Under the pieces are notes generated by a model. The model saw only the letters and a program-made list of their open reading frames with translations, made no database searches and was not told where the DNA came from. This document shows, in pieces, positions 48,555 through 59,966 of a stretch of DNA of 64,000 nt. Each line of letters opens with the position of its first letter. The stretch's first letter is position 1. A program made the translations under genes and the position numbers. This DNA comes from Myrica gale (lineage: Eukaryota > Streptophyta > Magnoliopsida > Fagales > Myricaceae), in assembly GCA_963930655.1 (NCBI GenBank), contig OZ005619.1, positions 20,855,752 through 20,919,751 of the forward strand, read 5' to 3'.

Positions 48555-50423
48555 ATGGCACCCGTTTTGCCGAATGTACCAAATCAGTTGTCCTTGGAAT
48601 CAAACGCAGCGCAGATCCTGTCTCTGCTCGAAAGATGTTCAAAAATGGTGGAAATAAAGCAGATTCATGCTCAACTTTATAAAACAGGTCTCATTATGGA
48701 CCATATCCCAGTGAGCAGGCTCCTGGCTTCCAGCACCTCACCAGATTTTGGCAACTTGAGCTACGCTCGGAAGGTTTTCGACAGAATTAGCGGACCCAAT
48801 ACTTTCATGTGGAACACCATGATTAGAGGTTACTCAAACAGCAATGAGCCAGAAGCAGCCCTGCTTCTGTACCATCAAATGCTCTGTTACTCAGTCCCCC
48901 ATAATACCTACACCTTCCCTTTCTTGCTCAAAGCATGTTCCAGTCTATTAGCTTTGGAAGAAACACAACAAATCCATGCTCGCATCATGAAAACAGGCTT
49001 TGGCTTCGACGTTTATGCCACAAATTCATTGCTTCATGTTTATGCCATCTCTGGCAGCATCAAGTCTGCGCATCTTCTCTTTGACCGGCTCCCCCAGCGA
49101 GACATTGTTTCTTGGAACTCAATGATCGATGGGTATGCAAAGTGCGGCAAGATAGAGACGGCTTGCGAATTTTTCAAAGACATGCCAGTTAAGAACGTGA
49201 TCTCATGGACGACAATGATTTCTGGCTTTGTTGGGGCGGGCCTCTACAAGGAAGCTCTAAACCTTTTTCAGCATATGCAGAATGCGGGGACCAAACCCGA
49301 CAATGTAGCACTTGTAAGCTCACTTTCAGCATGTGCACATCTTGGAGCAGCAGATCAAGGCAGATGGATTCACGCCTACATTGAACAAAACGGAATCGAA
49401 ATTGATCCAATCCTGGGTTGTGCGCTTATAGACATGTATGCCAAGTGTGGTGACATGGAAGAAGCCCAAGAAGTCTTCACAAAACTTGAGAAGAAAGGCA
49501 CCTTCGCATGGACGGCAATGATTAACGGTTTTGCAATACATGGGCAGGGACGAGAGGCTCTTGATTGGTTTGTGCAAATGCAGAAAGCAGGAATTAAGCC
49601 CAACTTGATAACCTTCACAGCAATTTTGACTGCATGTAGTCATGCAGGGCTTGTTGACGATGGTAGATCAATGTTTAAGAGGATGACAACAGTTTATAAC
49701 TTGAATCCCACCATTGAGCATTATGGGTGCCTGGTAGACCTTCTAGGCAGAGCTGGGTTGCTTATGGAGGCCAAAGAGTTGATTGAGAAGATGCCCTTAG
49801 AGTCAAATGCAGCCATATGGGGCTCACTGCTCAATGCCTGCTGGATTCATCGACATCTTGATTTAGGGAAACGGATAGGGAAATTTCTGATTGAAATTGA
49901 CCCTGCATGTGGTGGCCGGTACATTCACTTGGCAAGAATTCATGCTGCAGCTGGGGAATGGAACCAAGCAGTTGAAGTGAGAAGCCGGATGAAACACCGG
50001 GGAGTTTCTAAACTTCCAGGGTGCAGCGCAATCAGCCTAAATGGGATCGTCCATGAGTTTTTAGCTGGAGATGGATCCCACCCACAGATGGAAGAGATCT
50101 ATCTGACATGGAACCACATTGCGGAGAAACTAAGAGAAGAAGGGTATAAACCTGCAACAGGGGATTTGTTACTTGATCTAGAGGATGAGGAGAAAGAAAG
50201 AGCAATCCAGTATCATAGTGAGAAGCTGGCTATCACATTTGGGCTAATCAAAACCAAACCAGACACAACCATCAAGATTTTTAAGAATCTTCGGGTATGT
50301 CAGGACTGTCACACAGTTACAAAACTCATATCCAAGATTTATGCCAGGGATATAGTTGTTCGGGATAGAACTCGTTTCCACCATTTCAAGGAAGGGAGAT
50401 GTTCTTGTGGAGACTACTGGTGA
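48555..50423 (+). CDS. PLS-DYW pentatricopeptide RNA editing factor (At5g66520/CREF7-like)
   Basis: Intronless gene of 622 aa. PPR proteins of this class bind specific organelle transcripts and the DYW domain deaminates C to U. P, L and S repeats run from about residue 45 to 440, for example NTFMWNTMIRGYSNSNEPEA, DIVSWNSMIDGYAKCGKIE, NVISWTTMISGFVGAG and CALIDMYAKCGDMEEA. Next come E motifs (AAIWGSLLNACWIHRHLDLG, RYIHLARIHAAAGEW) and the DYW domain with the deaminase motif YHSEKLAI, the zinc pair CQDCH and the end CSCGDYW. Order, length and wording closely match Arabidopsis At5g66520 (620 aa, recalled). I see no clear transit peptide. Target sites cannot be read from here. No frame break. Confidence 0.93.
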   Translation: MAPVLPNVPNQLSLESNAAQILSLLERCSKMVEIKQIHAQLYKTGLIMDHIPVSRLLASSTSPDFGNLSYARKVFDRISGPNTFMWNTMIRGYSNSNEPEAALLLYHQMLCYSVPHNTYTFPFLLKACSSLLALEETQQIHARIMKTGFGFDVYATNSLLHVYAISGSIKSAHLLFDRLPQRDIVSWNSMIDGYAKCGKIETACEFFKDMPVKNVISWTTMISGFVGAGLYKEALNLFQHMQNAGTKPDNVALVSSLSACAHLGAADQGRWIHAYIEQNGIEIDPILGCALIDMYAKCGDMEEAQEVFTKLEKKGTFAWTAMINGFAIHGQGREALDWFVQMQKAGIKPNLITFTAILTACSHAGLVDDGRSMFKRMTTVYNLNPTIEHYGCLVDLLGRAGLLMEAKELIEKMPLESNAAIWGSLLNACWIHRHLDLGKRIGKFLIEIDPACGGRYIHLARIHAAAGEWNQAVEVRSRMKHRGVSKLPGCSAISLNGIVHEFLAGDGSHPQMEEIYLTWNHIAEKLREEGYKPATGDLLLDLEDEEKERAIQYHSEKLAITFGLIKTKPDTTIKIFKNLRVCQDCHTVTKLISKIYARDIVVRDRTRFHHFKEGRCSCGDYW

Positions 50424-50626
50424 GACGGAGAAAGAGAAAAATCAACTGCCACACACTTATGCAATCCAGAATGTATAGAATGGAAATATCAATCAAGATG
50501 TCAATTTAAGTACTTTGGACAAGCCAAAGTATTTGCTTTTTATAGCTGCAAAAATCAAATCACAATATCAAAATTGACAGTGAGTTGATGGATATCTTGC
50601 ACAACATTTAGTAACACTGCTGTGCT

Positions 50627-53600
50627 TCAGGCAATGCTAAGATGCTGAGTAGCTGTCCAAGATTGTTCACGCTCTAGCTGGACGTTTCCAATCTGAAATG
50701 GGCATGAAAAAGAATGCAGATATTTGAGAAGCCTCTTGCACCAGGGATAGATGTTAAAAAGAACAAGAGAGAGAGAGTTTGACAATCACCAGGCAGCTTT
50801 GTTGCTTGAAGTTGAAAAAAAAAATCAATAAAATGATTTTAGATGCTATCATCATCCAACTACACACTGCTGACGATACTGGCTGGTTTGATGCCTTGTC
50901 AAGCCACACTCAGTAGCAAGAATACAGACACCGGTTTTTGATTCAAGTATTGACAGTTGATTCAGAAAAGAATATAGATGTTTCTTACCTTAGCATTTTC
51001 AACACAAACAAAATCCCTGTAGCAAGCTTCCATCTGCACATGTGGGTTCCATAAAACAGCATCCGTCCAACTGCATGGATAGTGACAGAAATACAGACAA
51101 GTTAAAGATGAAGAAATTGAATATGACCGACCTTGGTGAAACTGAATTTGAAGCATCATATGAGGTTTGCAACTCACTTAGTGTTCCTGATAGATATTGT
51201 ATCACCCAAACCGTTATCAAGTTTCAATTCATTAGGGGCATTCAGATAGATGCAATCTACAAATCCAGGAAAAGTGACCACATCCCTGCATTGTTAAGAA
51301 TGTCAGAAGATGCAGTGAAGTCTCTGTGAAAAATTCATTAAAGGATTGCTGCTAATAATTAGAAGTTAATCAGTAATCATGCTGCCCTCAACAGTTTCAC
51401 ATGGTAGTTTAACATGGATAAATTATACTTTACCATCCTAAGCTATCCTGTTGCAGTGTTCACCCCAAAACTTCAGTTTAGGAGATTAATAATCTCGTCT
51501 GAAAGAATTTTTGCATGTGAATGTGGAAATCAGGTCTTCAGTGTCACAACAAACATTTGCACTGAGCCCAAACAGGAGGATCTCAATTTTCATGCTCATA
51601 AAATGTACAAACTATCCCTCTTAATGATTCATATGCAAAGAACGCCTCCTTAGAGATTGCTAAATACTTTCTTACGTCACAAAGGACACTGCAACATTAG
51701 CAATAATGAACTGCTTATTTTGCTAGGGAAATCTACACAGCAGACTTTTCCCAGCCCATGAAAAGGAAAAAGATTTCAAATTTGATCGAGACATGCTGAA
51801 ATCAACTTGTTATTGGAAACACAATACTAACCTTTCTTCCTTACCCTCCAACGGATTCTTAGGATCTTGATCCTTATTCAGAGTTTTGCAACCTTTCAAA
51901 CCTCTCACTGCTGCGCCTGTCACAGAAGCCTGCATGACGATGATGAAAATTAATGTCATCAACCTGCATTTAATCTTCGAAGTACTTGCAATGAAATTAC
52001 ACTAACAAATACCAGTACATTAAGTATGAAAAATCCTGTGCATTTTCAGAATCTCAAAGCGAAATCATCTATCAATTGCTGATTATCTTCTCTCCTCCAT
52101 TTTTAACCTTAAATTCTCCAGTCTATCTGTAGCAGTATCAAACTGAAATCTGACAATGGTGCTCCTGAGAATGAAATTCTGATACTCACACGGAAGTATG
52201 TATGCAACGCTGTAGTGAATGAGAATGGCTTATTATCTGTATTCGTGATTGTTAGTTCCGTGGAAAGGCTTTTTGTGTTTAGAGTGACCTGCAAATAATT
52301 GAGCAAATACTAAATCATTAACGCCACCACACATCACAGGAAAAAAAAACGCCGTATTATTTGAGGCGCCCTAGAATAATAATACCATGACAAGAGATAT
52401 TAGCTAGGCACATTCCGTTATCTAAACTGGCATCCACTATGTAGGCAGCACACAACAAGGTCATGAAAAGTTATCACTGTAATCTAGCTGAACATTATCT
52501 ACATAAGAGAAAAGTGACCAAGTGACCTTGTATAAAGCTCGAAAGCTGAAATCCCAGATGGAGCGACTGTAAGGACCATCCTTTAGTTCTAGAGTTACGA
52601 CAGGATTTCCTTCCACATTTTCAGAATCAGCAACTGACCAGTCCATATTCCTTGCAAATCCATGCTGTTATTTACACAAACATCTCAAGCAGTCAAAAAA
52701 AATTATTAGAAAAGAGGAAGGAAGAGTAACGTAAAATATAGTTCTTGGCAAAAACTAGAAGGTTTTCACAAAGAAAACTCTTCAGGTTCTTCAGGCTCTC
52801 ACAGGTGTTGACTAGAAAGGAAGAGCGGAATCACCCATCACCTGTGATTACGGAGATTTACTTTTGAAAATTAACCATATAGCAAGTAATCTGACCCTTA
52901 TTTAGCTATGAAAAGATCTACTGAAGGCCTTCGCGGTGGTGAAGTGGTTGAAATACAATGATCTCAAGACAATACATTCTCTTTCTTGATACACGGACTC
53001 AGATAAATATGGGAATGCAGGGTAAAAAAAATGGAGGCAACTAATGGAGATGGGAGCAACTATAGAAGGGCATACCTGCTGGATTGGGCCAGGTCCAAAC
53101 TGCGGGAAACAATGTGGAAGGCCCCCACTATTCGAACAGAAACATTATCAGTATCTAAGAATCCTAAGTTGTCAGGTAATGACAGAATGCAATATATGCA
53201 TTGCACTAAGTAATGACAAAAATTTGTGATTTCAAAGCTACTGAAAAAAATATTCTTTTTATCTTAAAATTCCCCTTAAAAACTGCATATTAGGATTTAA
53301 AATTATCTTTAGCCATCATACTTTGCCAAATGCTGAAAGATACAGAATATAAGTGGAGTACTTTTTCTGTCATTGTAATGGCCACCAAAGTGAAGCTTGT
53401 CTATAACCTCCTTTCTCATTTTACTCTCCCCGTTAATCTTTCCAATTTAGTTGTCCAAACAAATTCATTAGATAGTGATTTCAATATATTACCTTAAATT
53501 GTGCAACTTGCAACAACTTGTGACCCCTTAACCAGAGGTCACCAATAAAGCTCAATAGATTCTTCACTGAGCTTCAGCTTACTAGTATCAGTTACTCAAA

Positions 53601-55054
53601 TTTGAACCACAGGAAACGTCAAAATAGCAAGATAGGGATTCACTTAGAACATATAATAATAAATATCTGAATCATTGACAGTTATGCCACACACCTAAAA
53701 CTTCTAGATCCAGCAAAGGAAGAAAAAAAGAACAAAAAAGGAAGGAAAACAAAATCAGATGCAGTGAGTGGCAGGAAGAGAACCTGATTGGTTTCTTCTT
53801 ATTAAATACGGCATCTGGCCGAACAAAAAGGAGGTCCTTTCCGTTGGAAACTTTCCAAGATGTGAGACACCCTCCATATAGATATATATCAGCTTCACTG
53901 CACACAGCAGCTAAAATCATCTGTAAAAGTCTATGCATCTATTATAGAACACTCAACTCAGTACGTCAGTCAACCACAAAACCCTGTACTGCACATTGAT
54001 TAGTTCACATCATAAGTACGGAAATGAAGAAAAAGTTGAGACCAAAATTCAACATGGTAGTTTGCTACATTGACTGCCTTGGCTACCTTTTCCGGGGAGT
54101 CAGGGTCTCGGAGAGATGGAGATGCATATGTATTATGTCTATATTATATGAGTATATAAAGGGACACGTGGGATGTGTCAAGTTTCATCCCAAAACCAAT
54201 TGGCAATGGGAAGAGGTGATCCAACAGGTATATGAAGCACAAGATTAAATGATCCCTAATTAATGTGAGACTCTAACACTCCCCCTCACGTGCAGGCCAA
54301 ATGAACACGGTTCATGCACGTGGACAACAAATGGGGAACACAAATAAGTGGGTCAAGTCCAGAACAGATAAAAAAATAGGTGAGTGAAAGAGAGAGAAAA
54401 AAGACAAGGCATAGATATGTTTGACAAGGGTCGTGTGCCTATGATTTCAAGGTCCGATCACTTTCAGTCTGTATTCAAGGTCGTGTGCCTATGATATGAT
54501 TTCAAGGTCCGATCAAATTCGAGAGAGAGAAAAAAGACAAAGCAGATATATATTTGGCAAGGGTCGTCTGCCTATGATTTCAAGCTCCGATACCATGTCA
54601 AGTTTCATCCCAAAACCAATTGGCAATGGGAAGAGGTGGCCCAATAGGTATATGAAACACAAGATTAAATGGTCCCTAATTAATTTGAGACTCTAACAGG
54701 ATGAGCTTAAGGATACTCACCTACCACCAGCGGAAGTGAGCACAACCTTGGGCAAATTCCCTTCCCCTTCTGTGACTCGCACGCCCAATGAAGCAGCGGC
54801 TTTGTCTACAGTAGCATAAGCCCTGCCTGAATAATACCTGTTTCCGATATCCATTTCCATTTTACTTTGTTAAATTTCGGGAAACGTCCGATTCAATACA
54901 AAATTGCAGGTTTAGCAATAATGGCAACCCCACAAACAAAATTACAATCCTGAAAGATAGCGAATTGGACAGAACATAAAGAAACTCACCGATTGGTTTG
55001 TCTAAGGTTAGGGCTTAAGGAGGGGAGCGAGAATGCCATAGAAACCATAGCCAT
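50627..55054 (-). CDS. Glucose-6-phosphate 1-epimerase (aldose 1-epimerase family)
   Basis: Ten exons: 55054-54990, 54837-54721, 53897-53784, 53127-53076, 52664-52527, 52288-52190, 51929-51832, 51285-51178, 51070-50989 and 50692-50627. The total is 939 nt, 312 aa, all phases agreeing. The family interconverts alpha and beta anomers of hexose 6-phosphates. Marks are EADIYLYGGCLTSWKV, VFNKKKPISGGLPHCFPQFG, HGFARN with His117, the catalytic His191 in ALHTYF, RDVVTFPGFVDCIYLNAP and WTDAVLWNPHVQM. The N-terminus MAMVSMAFSLPSLSPN before the conserved GVRVTEGEGNLPKVVL looks like a plastid transit peptide. Intron 2 (53898-54720) carries a repeat pair. The start codon lies 258 bp from the divergent RCC1-repeat gene. 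Confidence 0.93.
54176..54697. repeat. 102-bp direct repeats bounding a 420-bp unit in epimerase intron 2
   Basis: Units 54176-54277 and 54596-54697 share TGTCAAGTTTCATCCCAAAA, CCAATTGGCAATGGGAAGAG and GAGACTCTAAC, with under ten differences. Between them, GGTCGTGTGCCTATGAT...TTTCAAGGTCCGAT recurs three times (near 54429, 54479 and 54562). The CTCTAACACTCCCCCTCACG text is common in plant dispersed repeats; this may be an old fragment of one, but I cannot assign the family. Confidence 0.75.
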
Positions 55055-55312
55055 CGTTTGTAATAGGTTCTCTCTTCTTCACGCCCCCACTAGCTCACTA
55101 TAGTGCTTATGGTCGTTTTTGCCGTTGTAGGCATAAATGCTTAACAAAATTCGGATATTCTTTTTTTTTTTCGCTGTCTTGTTCTGTTTTGATATCTGTG
55201 GGCTATTGGGCCTTTGATTATTTGAGGCTCAAGGCCTCGTTCGGCCCATTCAGGCAGCCTCCGTCGTCTTGCCGAGTCGAATAACAGAAGAAGAAGAAGA
55301 AAGGCGAGTTAA
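55055..55312. promoter_or_regulatory. Compact divergent promoter
   Basis: Only 258 bp lie between the start codons of glucose-6-phosphate 1-epimerase (-) and the RCC1-repeat protein (+), leaders included. It holds a T run near 55161-55170 and a purine-rich GAAGAAGAAGAAGAAAGG stretch just before the RCC1 start. No clear TATA box placement could be settled. Confidence 0.5.
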
Positions 55313-56977
55313 ATGTTGCGATTACGAGAAATTAGGGTTTGCGGGGGAGGGCTACGAAGATGGATGAGCAGCGTGGTGATGAGCTTTGGGGATGGGAGTC
55401 ACGGGGCTCTTGGATTGCCCACCTTCCTGACGGGTCTTGGTGCCGACGCTTACGAGCCCACGCAGGTCCCTGGGCTCCCCTCCGATGTTACCAGTTTGAG
55501 TGCAGGACATTACCACTCCCTGGCTGTCACTTCCGAAGGACAGCTTTGGGCTTGGGGCCGAGACAACGAAGCCCAGCTTGGCCGTGGCCTTCTTTCTCCC
55601 AGGTCAATTCCTCTCTTCCTCTTTTCGGATAATGTGTTAACTTCGCGCAATTTGTTATTTGGCGTGCTTAATGAGTTCCGATCCTATCCAATTTGAGTTG
55701 GAAAGGCAAATTATTTACTTATTTTCGAAATTTGAGTTGTAGCAGGGGTTCATGGAATGAACCCAAGAGAGTGCAGGGGCTGGAGAATGTGAAAGTTCGT
55801 GCTGCATTTGCATCTGGGGTCATTTCTGCAGCCATTGGAGATGATGGATCTTTGTGGGTATGGGGAAAGTCTAAGCGTGGACAGCTTGGTCTTGGAAAGG
55901 GAATCATTGAGGCTATTGTACCTTCCAGGGTTGAAGCACTTGCCGGACAAAAGATAGCCAAGGTGGGAATACTACTATCTTAAAGTGTTATATTCAAGGT
56001 GTGTCATTTGCATGAACTTTGTGGGGCACGCCTGAACCCATTTGTTTTATACATGATGGGAAACATTGCTGAGGCTTCGTTTGATAGGTTGCATTTGGTT
56101 GGGGGCATGCACTTGCACAGACTGAAGATGGGAGTTTGTTTGGCTGGGGTTATTCAGCTGATGCTAGGTTAGGGAAAGTGGGGGTATCTTTGGAGAGGTC
56201 TCCTCTGGATTCGAGTATGGGCGTGTCAGAGAACAACGGCCAATTCGCAAGCTCCATGTTCGAAGCTGCTGAGAAGCTGGTTTTAGAAGGAATGGAGAAG
56301 GAGGAAAACATGCCAATTGTTTGGGAACCTTGTTTGGTAGAAGAACTACATGGTTTTGAAGTGGTAGACATTGCGTGTGGGCTTGATCATTCATTAGTCT
56401 GTTGCCGTAAGTGATAGTTGTATAAACTTAAGTGCATGTGGAGATGTAAAATGGGCATATTTATAGTTCAAATTCTTTGATTTCAGGTAATGGCACCCTG
56501 TTGAGCTGTGGGAGCAACGTATATGGTCAGTTAGGCAGAGTAAAGCAAGACTTGGGAATGTTGCCAGTTGACATAAGCCTTGTTCCCGTGTCTGTAGCGG
56601 CAGGTCTTGGCCATTCTTTGGCAATTTGCAAGGTTGGCTCTTCGGATGTTATAGGGGATAACACAAGCGTTGTTTCGTGGGGATGGAATCAGAGTTATCA
56701 GCTCGGAAGAGCAGGGCCAGAAAATGTTCCACTGGCGGTTGAAGGATTGGCCGAGGAAATTCCTATCTCAGTTTCAGGAGGGCGTGCTCATTCCGCGGTC
56801 CTCACGTCTGAGCGTGAAGTGTGGGTTTGGGGCTGTGGTAAGAATGGCAGGCTTGGGTTAGGAAGCTCTTGTGATGAAGCTGAGCCAATTTTGCTAGACT
56901 CTTTACAGGGATGCAAAGTTTTACAATTAGTGTCAGGCTTCGATCATAATCTTGTCCTGATTGCTGAAGGATGTTAG
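55313..56977 (+). CDS. RCC1-repeat beta-propeller protein, probably mitochondrial
   Basis: Four exons: 55313-55602, 55746-55962, 56088-56406 and 56487-56977, total 1317 nt, 438 aa, phases consistent. Seven RCC1-type blades are visible from their core: FGDGSHGALGLP, WGRDNEAQLGRG, WGKSKRGQLGLG, WGYSADARLGK, CGSNVYGQLGRV, WGWNQSYQLGRA and WGCGKNGRLGLG. AGHYHSLAVT- and SGGRAHSAVLT-like strands lie between them. The start MLRLREIRVCGGGLRRWMSS is basic and free of acidic residues apart from one Glu, as in a mitochondrial presequence. Plant relatives act in mitochondrial transcript splicing (RUG3) or in signalling (UVR8). The UVR8 tryptophan triad is not evident, so I leave the function open. Intron 1 ends in TAGCAG, a tandem acceptor that would add or drop one Ser. 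Confidence 0.9.
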
Positions 56978-57681
56978 TTTCACTCACACAATAACTTTTG
57001 CCGGATGTTAGCCTGAATGGAATGGCTGTTATTAAAAAATTCTTTGTTGTTTCGCCCCTTCAATGCTTTCCTTTCTGCTTCTGGGGTTCTTTAAATGTAT
57101 TGACCTTACTAGTGGTTTCATGTTCAACTTTGGCAAACTACGTCTTCATAGGGTAGAAGTTCTGCTTTTGAAGCAAAAGAAACAATAATATGAAATTAAT
57201 ACCATCTTCGTCGAAGAATGATTCAATCCCGCATTGGTTTCTCTTTTTCTTTATCTTTTTTCTTGTGAGCAATCACGCATTGGTTTCTACAAGTGGAAAA
57301 TAACTTGCAGTTTCGTCTTGTTACTCTTATCTTGGGACGAAAGGAGTGAAAAGACATGGACCGCTCTTCCAGTTTCAGGAAGAGCAAGATATGTAATTGG
57401 TCCCAATGGTACATGAGAAAGTATGAAAGTGTATGGGGCTGAAGTGTATAGATTATTTCAGAAATAAACACGAGCGATAAGCTGGATTCAAACAAACAAA
57501 AGTACATCATTTTGGACTTATTAGATGAGTTCTGAGGAAATCTCCAAACTTTTTTTTTAATTTCCTCAAATTTTATCTTACCGGCAACTTTTACAGGAAG
57601 AAATTAAGCAGATGGCAATTCTCACATTAAATGATTTCACACACAAATGCACCTGTCAGTTCTTGCGAACCTTTACAACAG
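56978..57681. other. Convergent intergenic region
   Basis: Lies between the RCC1-repeat gene (+) and the laccase (-), and contains both 3' flanks. Nothing else recognised. Confidence 0.35.
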
Positions 57682-59966
57682 CTAGCATGTTGGAAGATCC
57701 TGGGGCGGTGGCAAAACAGATTGATCTGGTCGTGGTCCATCTTCTACCAAAAATGCCGTTTTCAATCCCCAACCAGTATGGAGCTCCAAATGACAATGCA
57801 TAAACCAAACACCTAGATATTCAGATTAGAAGCATCAGTACAACAATGGTGTGCTTTCGCATTTGGGTTTTATCTTTGTCTTAAAAGAAGGAAATCCCCT
57901 CGAGTTAATCAGAGAAGGTGATCGGAAAACATAAAGTTATATAATATCTCAAAAGTAGATATCTTCCATCTTAAGTAACTTTACTGGTTCTCTTTGCTGA
58001 AATTTGAGAAGTACCTGGATTATCCGCTCTGAACCGAATAGCAGTCCAACCGCCAGTGGGAACTGCACCCGTATTTCTTTCAACAGGATCAACCAAGTTG
58101 TACTTCGCTGGATCTTTGGCAGGATCAAAATTCCCAATACCCGTTCCCACTACGAAGAAGTTATACCCATGGAGATGGAATGGATGTGACTCAACTGTTA
58201 GAAGATTGGTGTCTTGTAGTACCAGCTCAACCGTGGAATTGAAGGCTATCTTGCTAATCCTTGTCCCTGTGGCAGTAACAAGATTGGCTGTGAGGGGTGC
58301 ACCGGTATAGTTGAAAGGAGTTGGAGGCTTGTCGGGGAAATCGGCTCTATAAACTCCTGTGACGTTGAAGTAGTGTGCTTGAAGAAGCGCAGTTTGGGGC
58401 ATCACAAAAGAAATGTTATTCAATGAAGCTACGAGTTTTGTTCCGTTGAGGCACGTTGGGCAAGAATTCTTGCCAAAACCGATAGTGTAAAATAGGTTTC
58501 TATCGACTTTGAGGGGCACATTGGCAGGAAACTGTGGAGAGTTTAAGCTCCTGAGTTTCTTGTTGTAGCTCAAAGCAAACACTGTGTCATTGGGTGCAGG
58601 CAACTGCGGAAGAGTAGGGAGGACAGTGTTCGGGATTCCTTTATACTGGAGTATAGCTGTGGCGGTTTTGTTATCTAGGGAAAGCGGAACATCGATGAAA
58701 GGCCTAGCGCCCATGAAATATCTCCCGGGGACTTGATTAGCTCGAACCAGGACGTTTGTGGTCTGCCCAGGCCCAATAAGTATAGCTTGAGTGATGAATG
58801 GTTTTGTGTAAACTGCATCAACCTCCACTACTGTCATGTTATGTCCAGCAATAGCAAAGAAAAGCTCGTCGTTGAGAGCAGCGTTGACGATCCTTAGGAG
58901 GTATGTTTTGCTTGATTCAACCTCGATTGCAAAAGTATCTGAAACAAGCCAAAAAATGAGAACTATATGCAAAACAACTAGACCAAATGCATTCCTTAAA
59001 GTTGAATATGACATAGCTCGAAGCCTTTTCAGCCAAGTGAGCTTACGTTTCTCAGAGCATGGAAAGAGTGGCCCTGGCTTTCCGTTGATTGTGTGCGCAT
59101 CTGACATATTTGGTGGCAAGCCCATTTTTGTCCCTTGCTTGACGAGCGCTTCCACATCCGTATGCCACCATTCTCCTACAGAGCCAACAGGAATTACACG
59201 AGTTAATCGCACAACTTCCTCATGGACATTTTTATATATGAAAGTAATGTTTATCTGAAACTCGCCTAATACAACTTCGACTTCCCGGTTTGGCTGTGGG
59301 AAAGGAAATGAGATTCCTTGTTTTGGCATGATGACAAATGCACCATAGACTGTAGCCCTTAGCCAAAGAATATGTGCATGCCACCATAACGTTCCCCTTT
59401 GTCCTGTTACATTGAAGTTATACGTGTAGCTACTCCCAGTCTGGATTGGGCACTGTGTAATGTAAGCCGGTCCATCGGCCCAGCCATTTCGATATTGCTT
59501 CAGGCCATGCCTGTAAGAATCGCCAAAAGAACAATAAGAAGAGCGGGGAAGTGGAACTGGGAGGAAGCGAAAAGTCCCAACGTTTTTGTTTTGTTTTCTT
59601 TCATTGTGAATAGAAAATTATCGTACCAGTGAATTGACATGTTATACTGAGCACGGTTTGTCACGTTGATGAGAACTCTATCTCCCTCCCTAACGTAAAT
59701 AGTAGGTCCAGGGAACTTCCCATTTACAGTTACGATGGGTTTTGCATGGCAGAGTCTGCTCACATTCTTCACTTGAACCTGAGAAAATTTGCAAAACACA
59801 GAACTGTCATCAATAGAACTGCACAATGCTACTTTGTGCATGAAAACGGATAATGCCAACGACTCACATCGAATTGGTACTTCTTTATTGCAGCATCAGC
59901 CCGAAAAACGATTGACCCAAGAATTCCAAAGAGAAGAAAGGTGAACCCAGAAAAAGCTCTAGCCAT
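57682..59966 (-). CDS. Laccase (secreted multicopper oxidase)
   Basis: Six exons: 59966-59868, 59778-59627, 59510-59266, 59175-59047, 58938-58015 and 57812-57682, total 1680 nt, 559 aa. Plant laccases oxidise monolignols and flavonoids in the cell wall. The signal peptide is [18 protein letters not shown]. Copper ligands are all visible: HWHG (83-86), [24 protein letters not shown] and [15 protein letters not shown] (519 on), ending [10 protein letters not shown]. Many NxS/T glycosylation sites occur. Exons 2 and 3 are 152 and 245 nt, the sizes usual in plant laccases. Intron 3 (59176-59265) fits the frame only as a GC-AG intron (TTAG|GCGAGT ... CTGTAG|GA), giving VVLGEWWHTD. It is 90 bp with no stop, so retention would insert 30 residues. 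The last exon lies 202 bp beyond exon 5. Confidence 0.94.

Noticed and set aside
58016-59329. Laccase apparently lacking its C-terminal copper site
   Set aside because: The continuous frame ends early because of an intron; the missing HCHLELH exon is present at 57682-57812.
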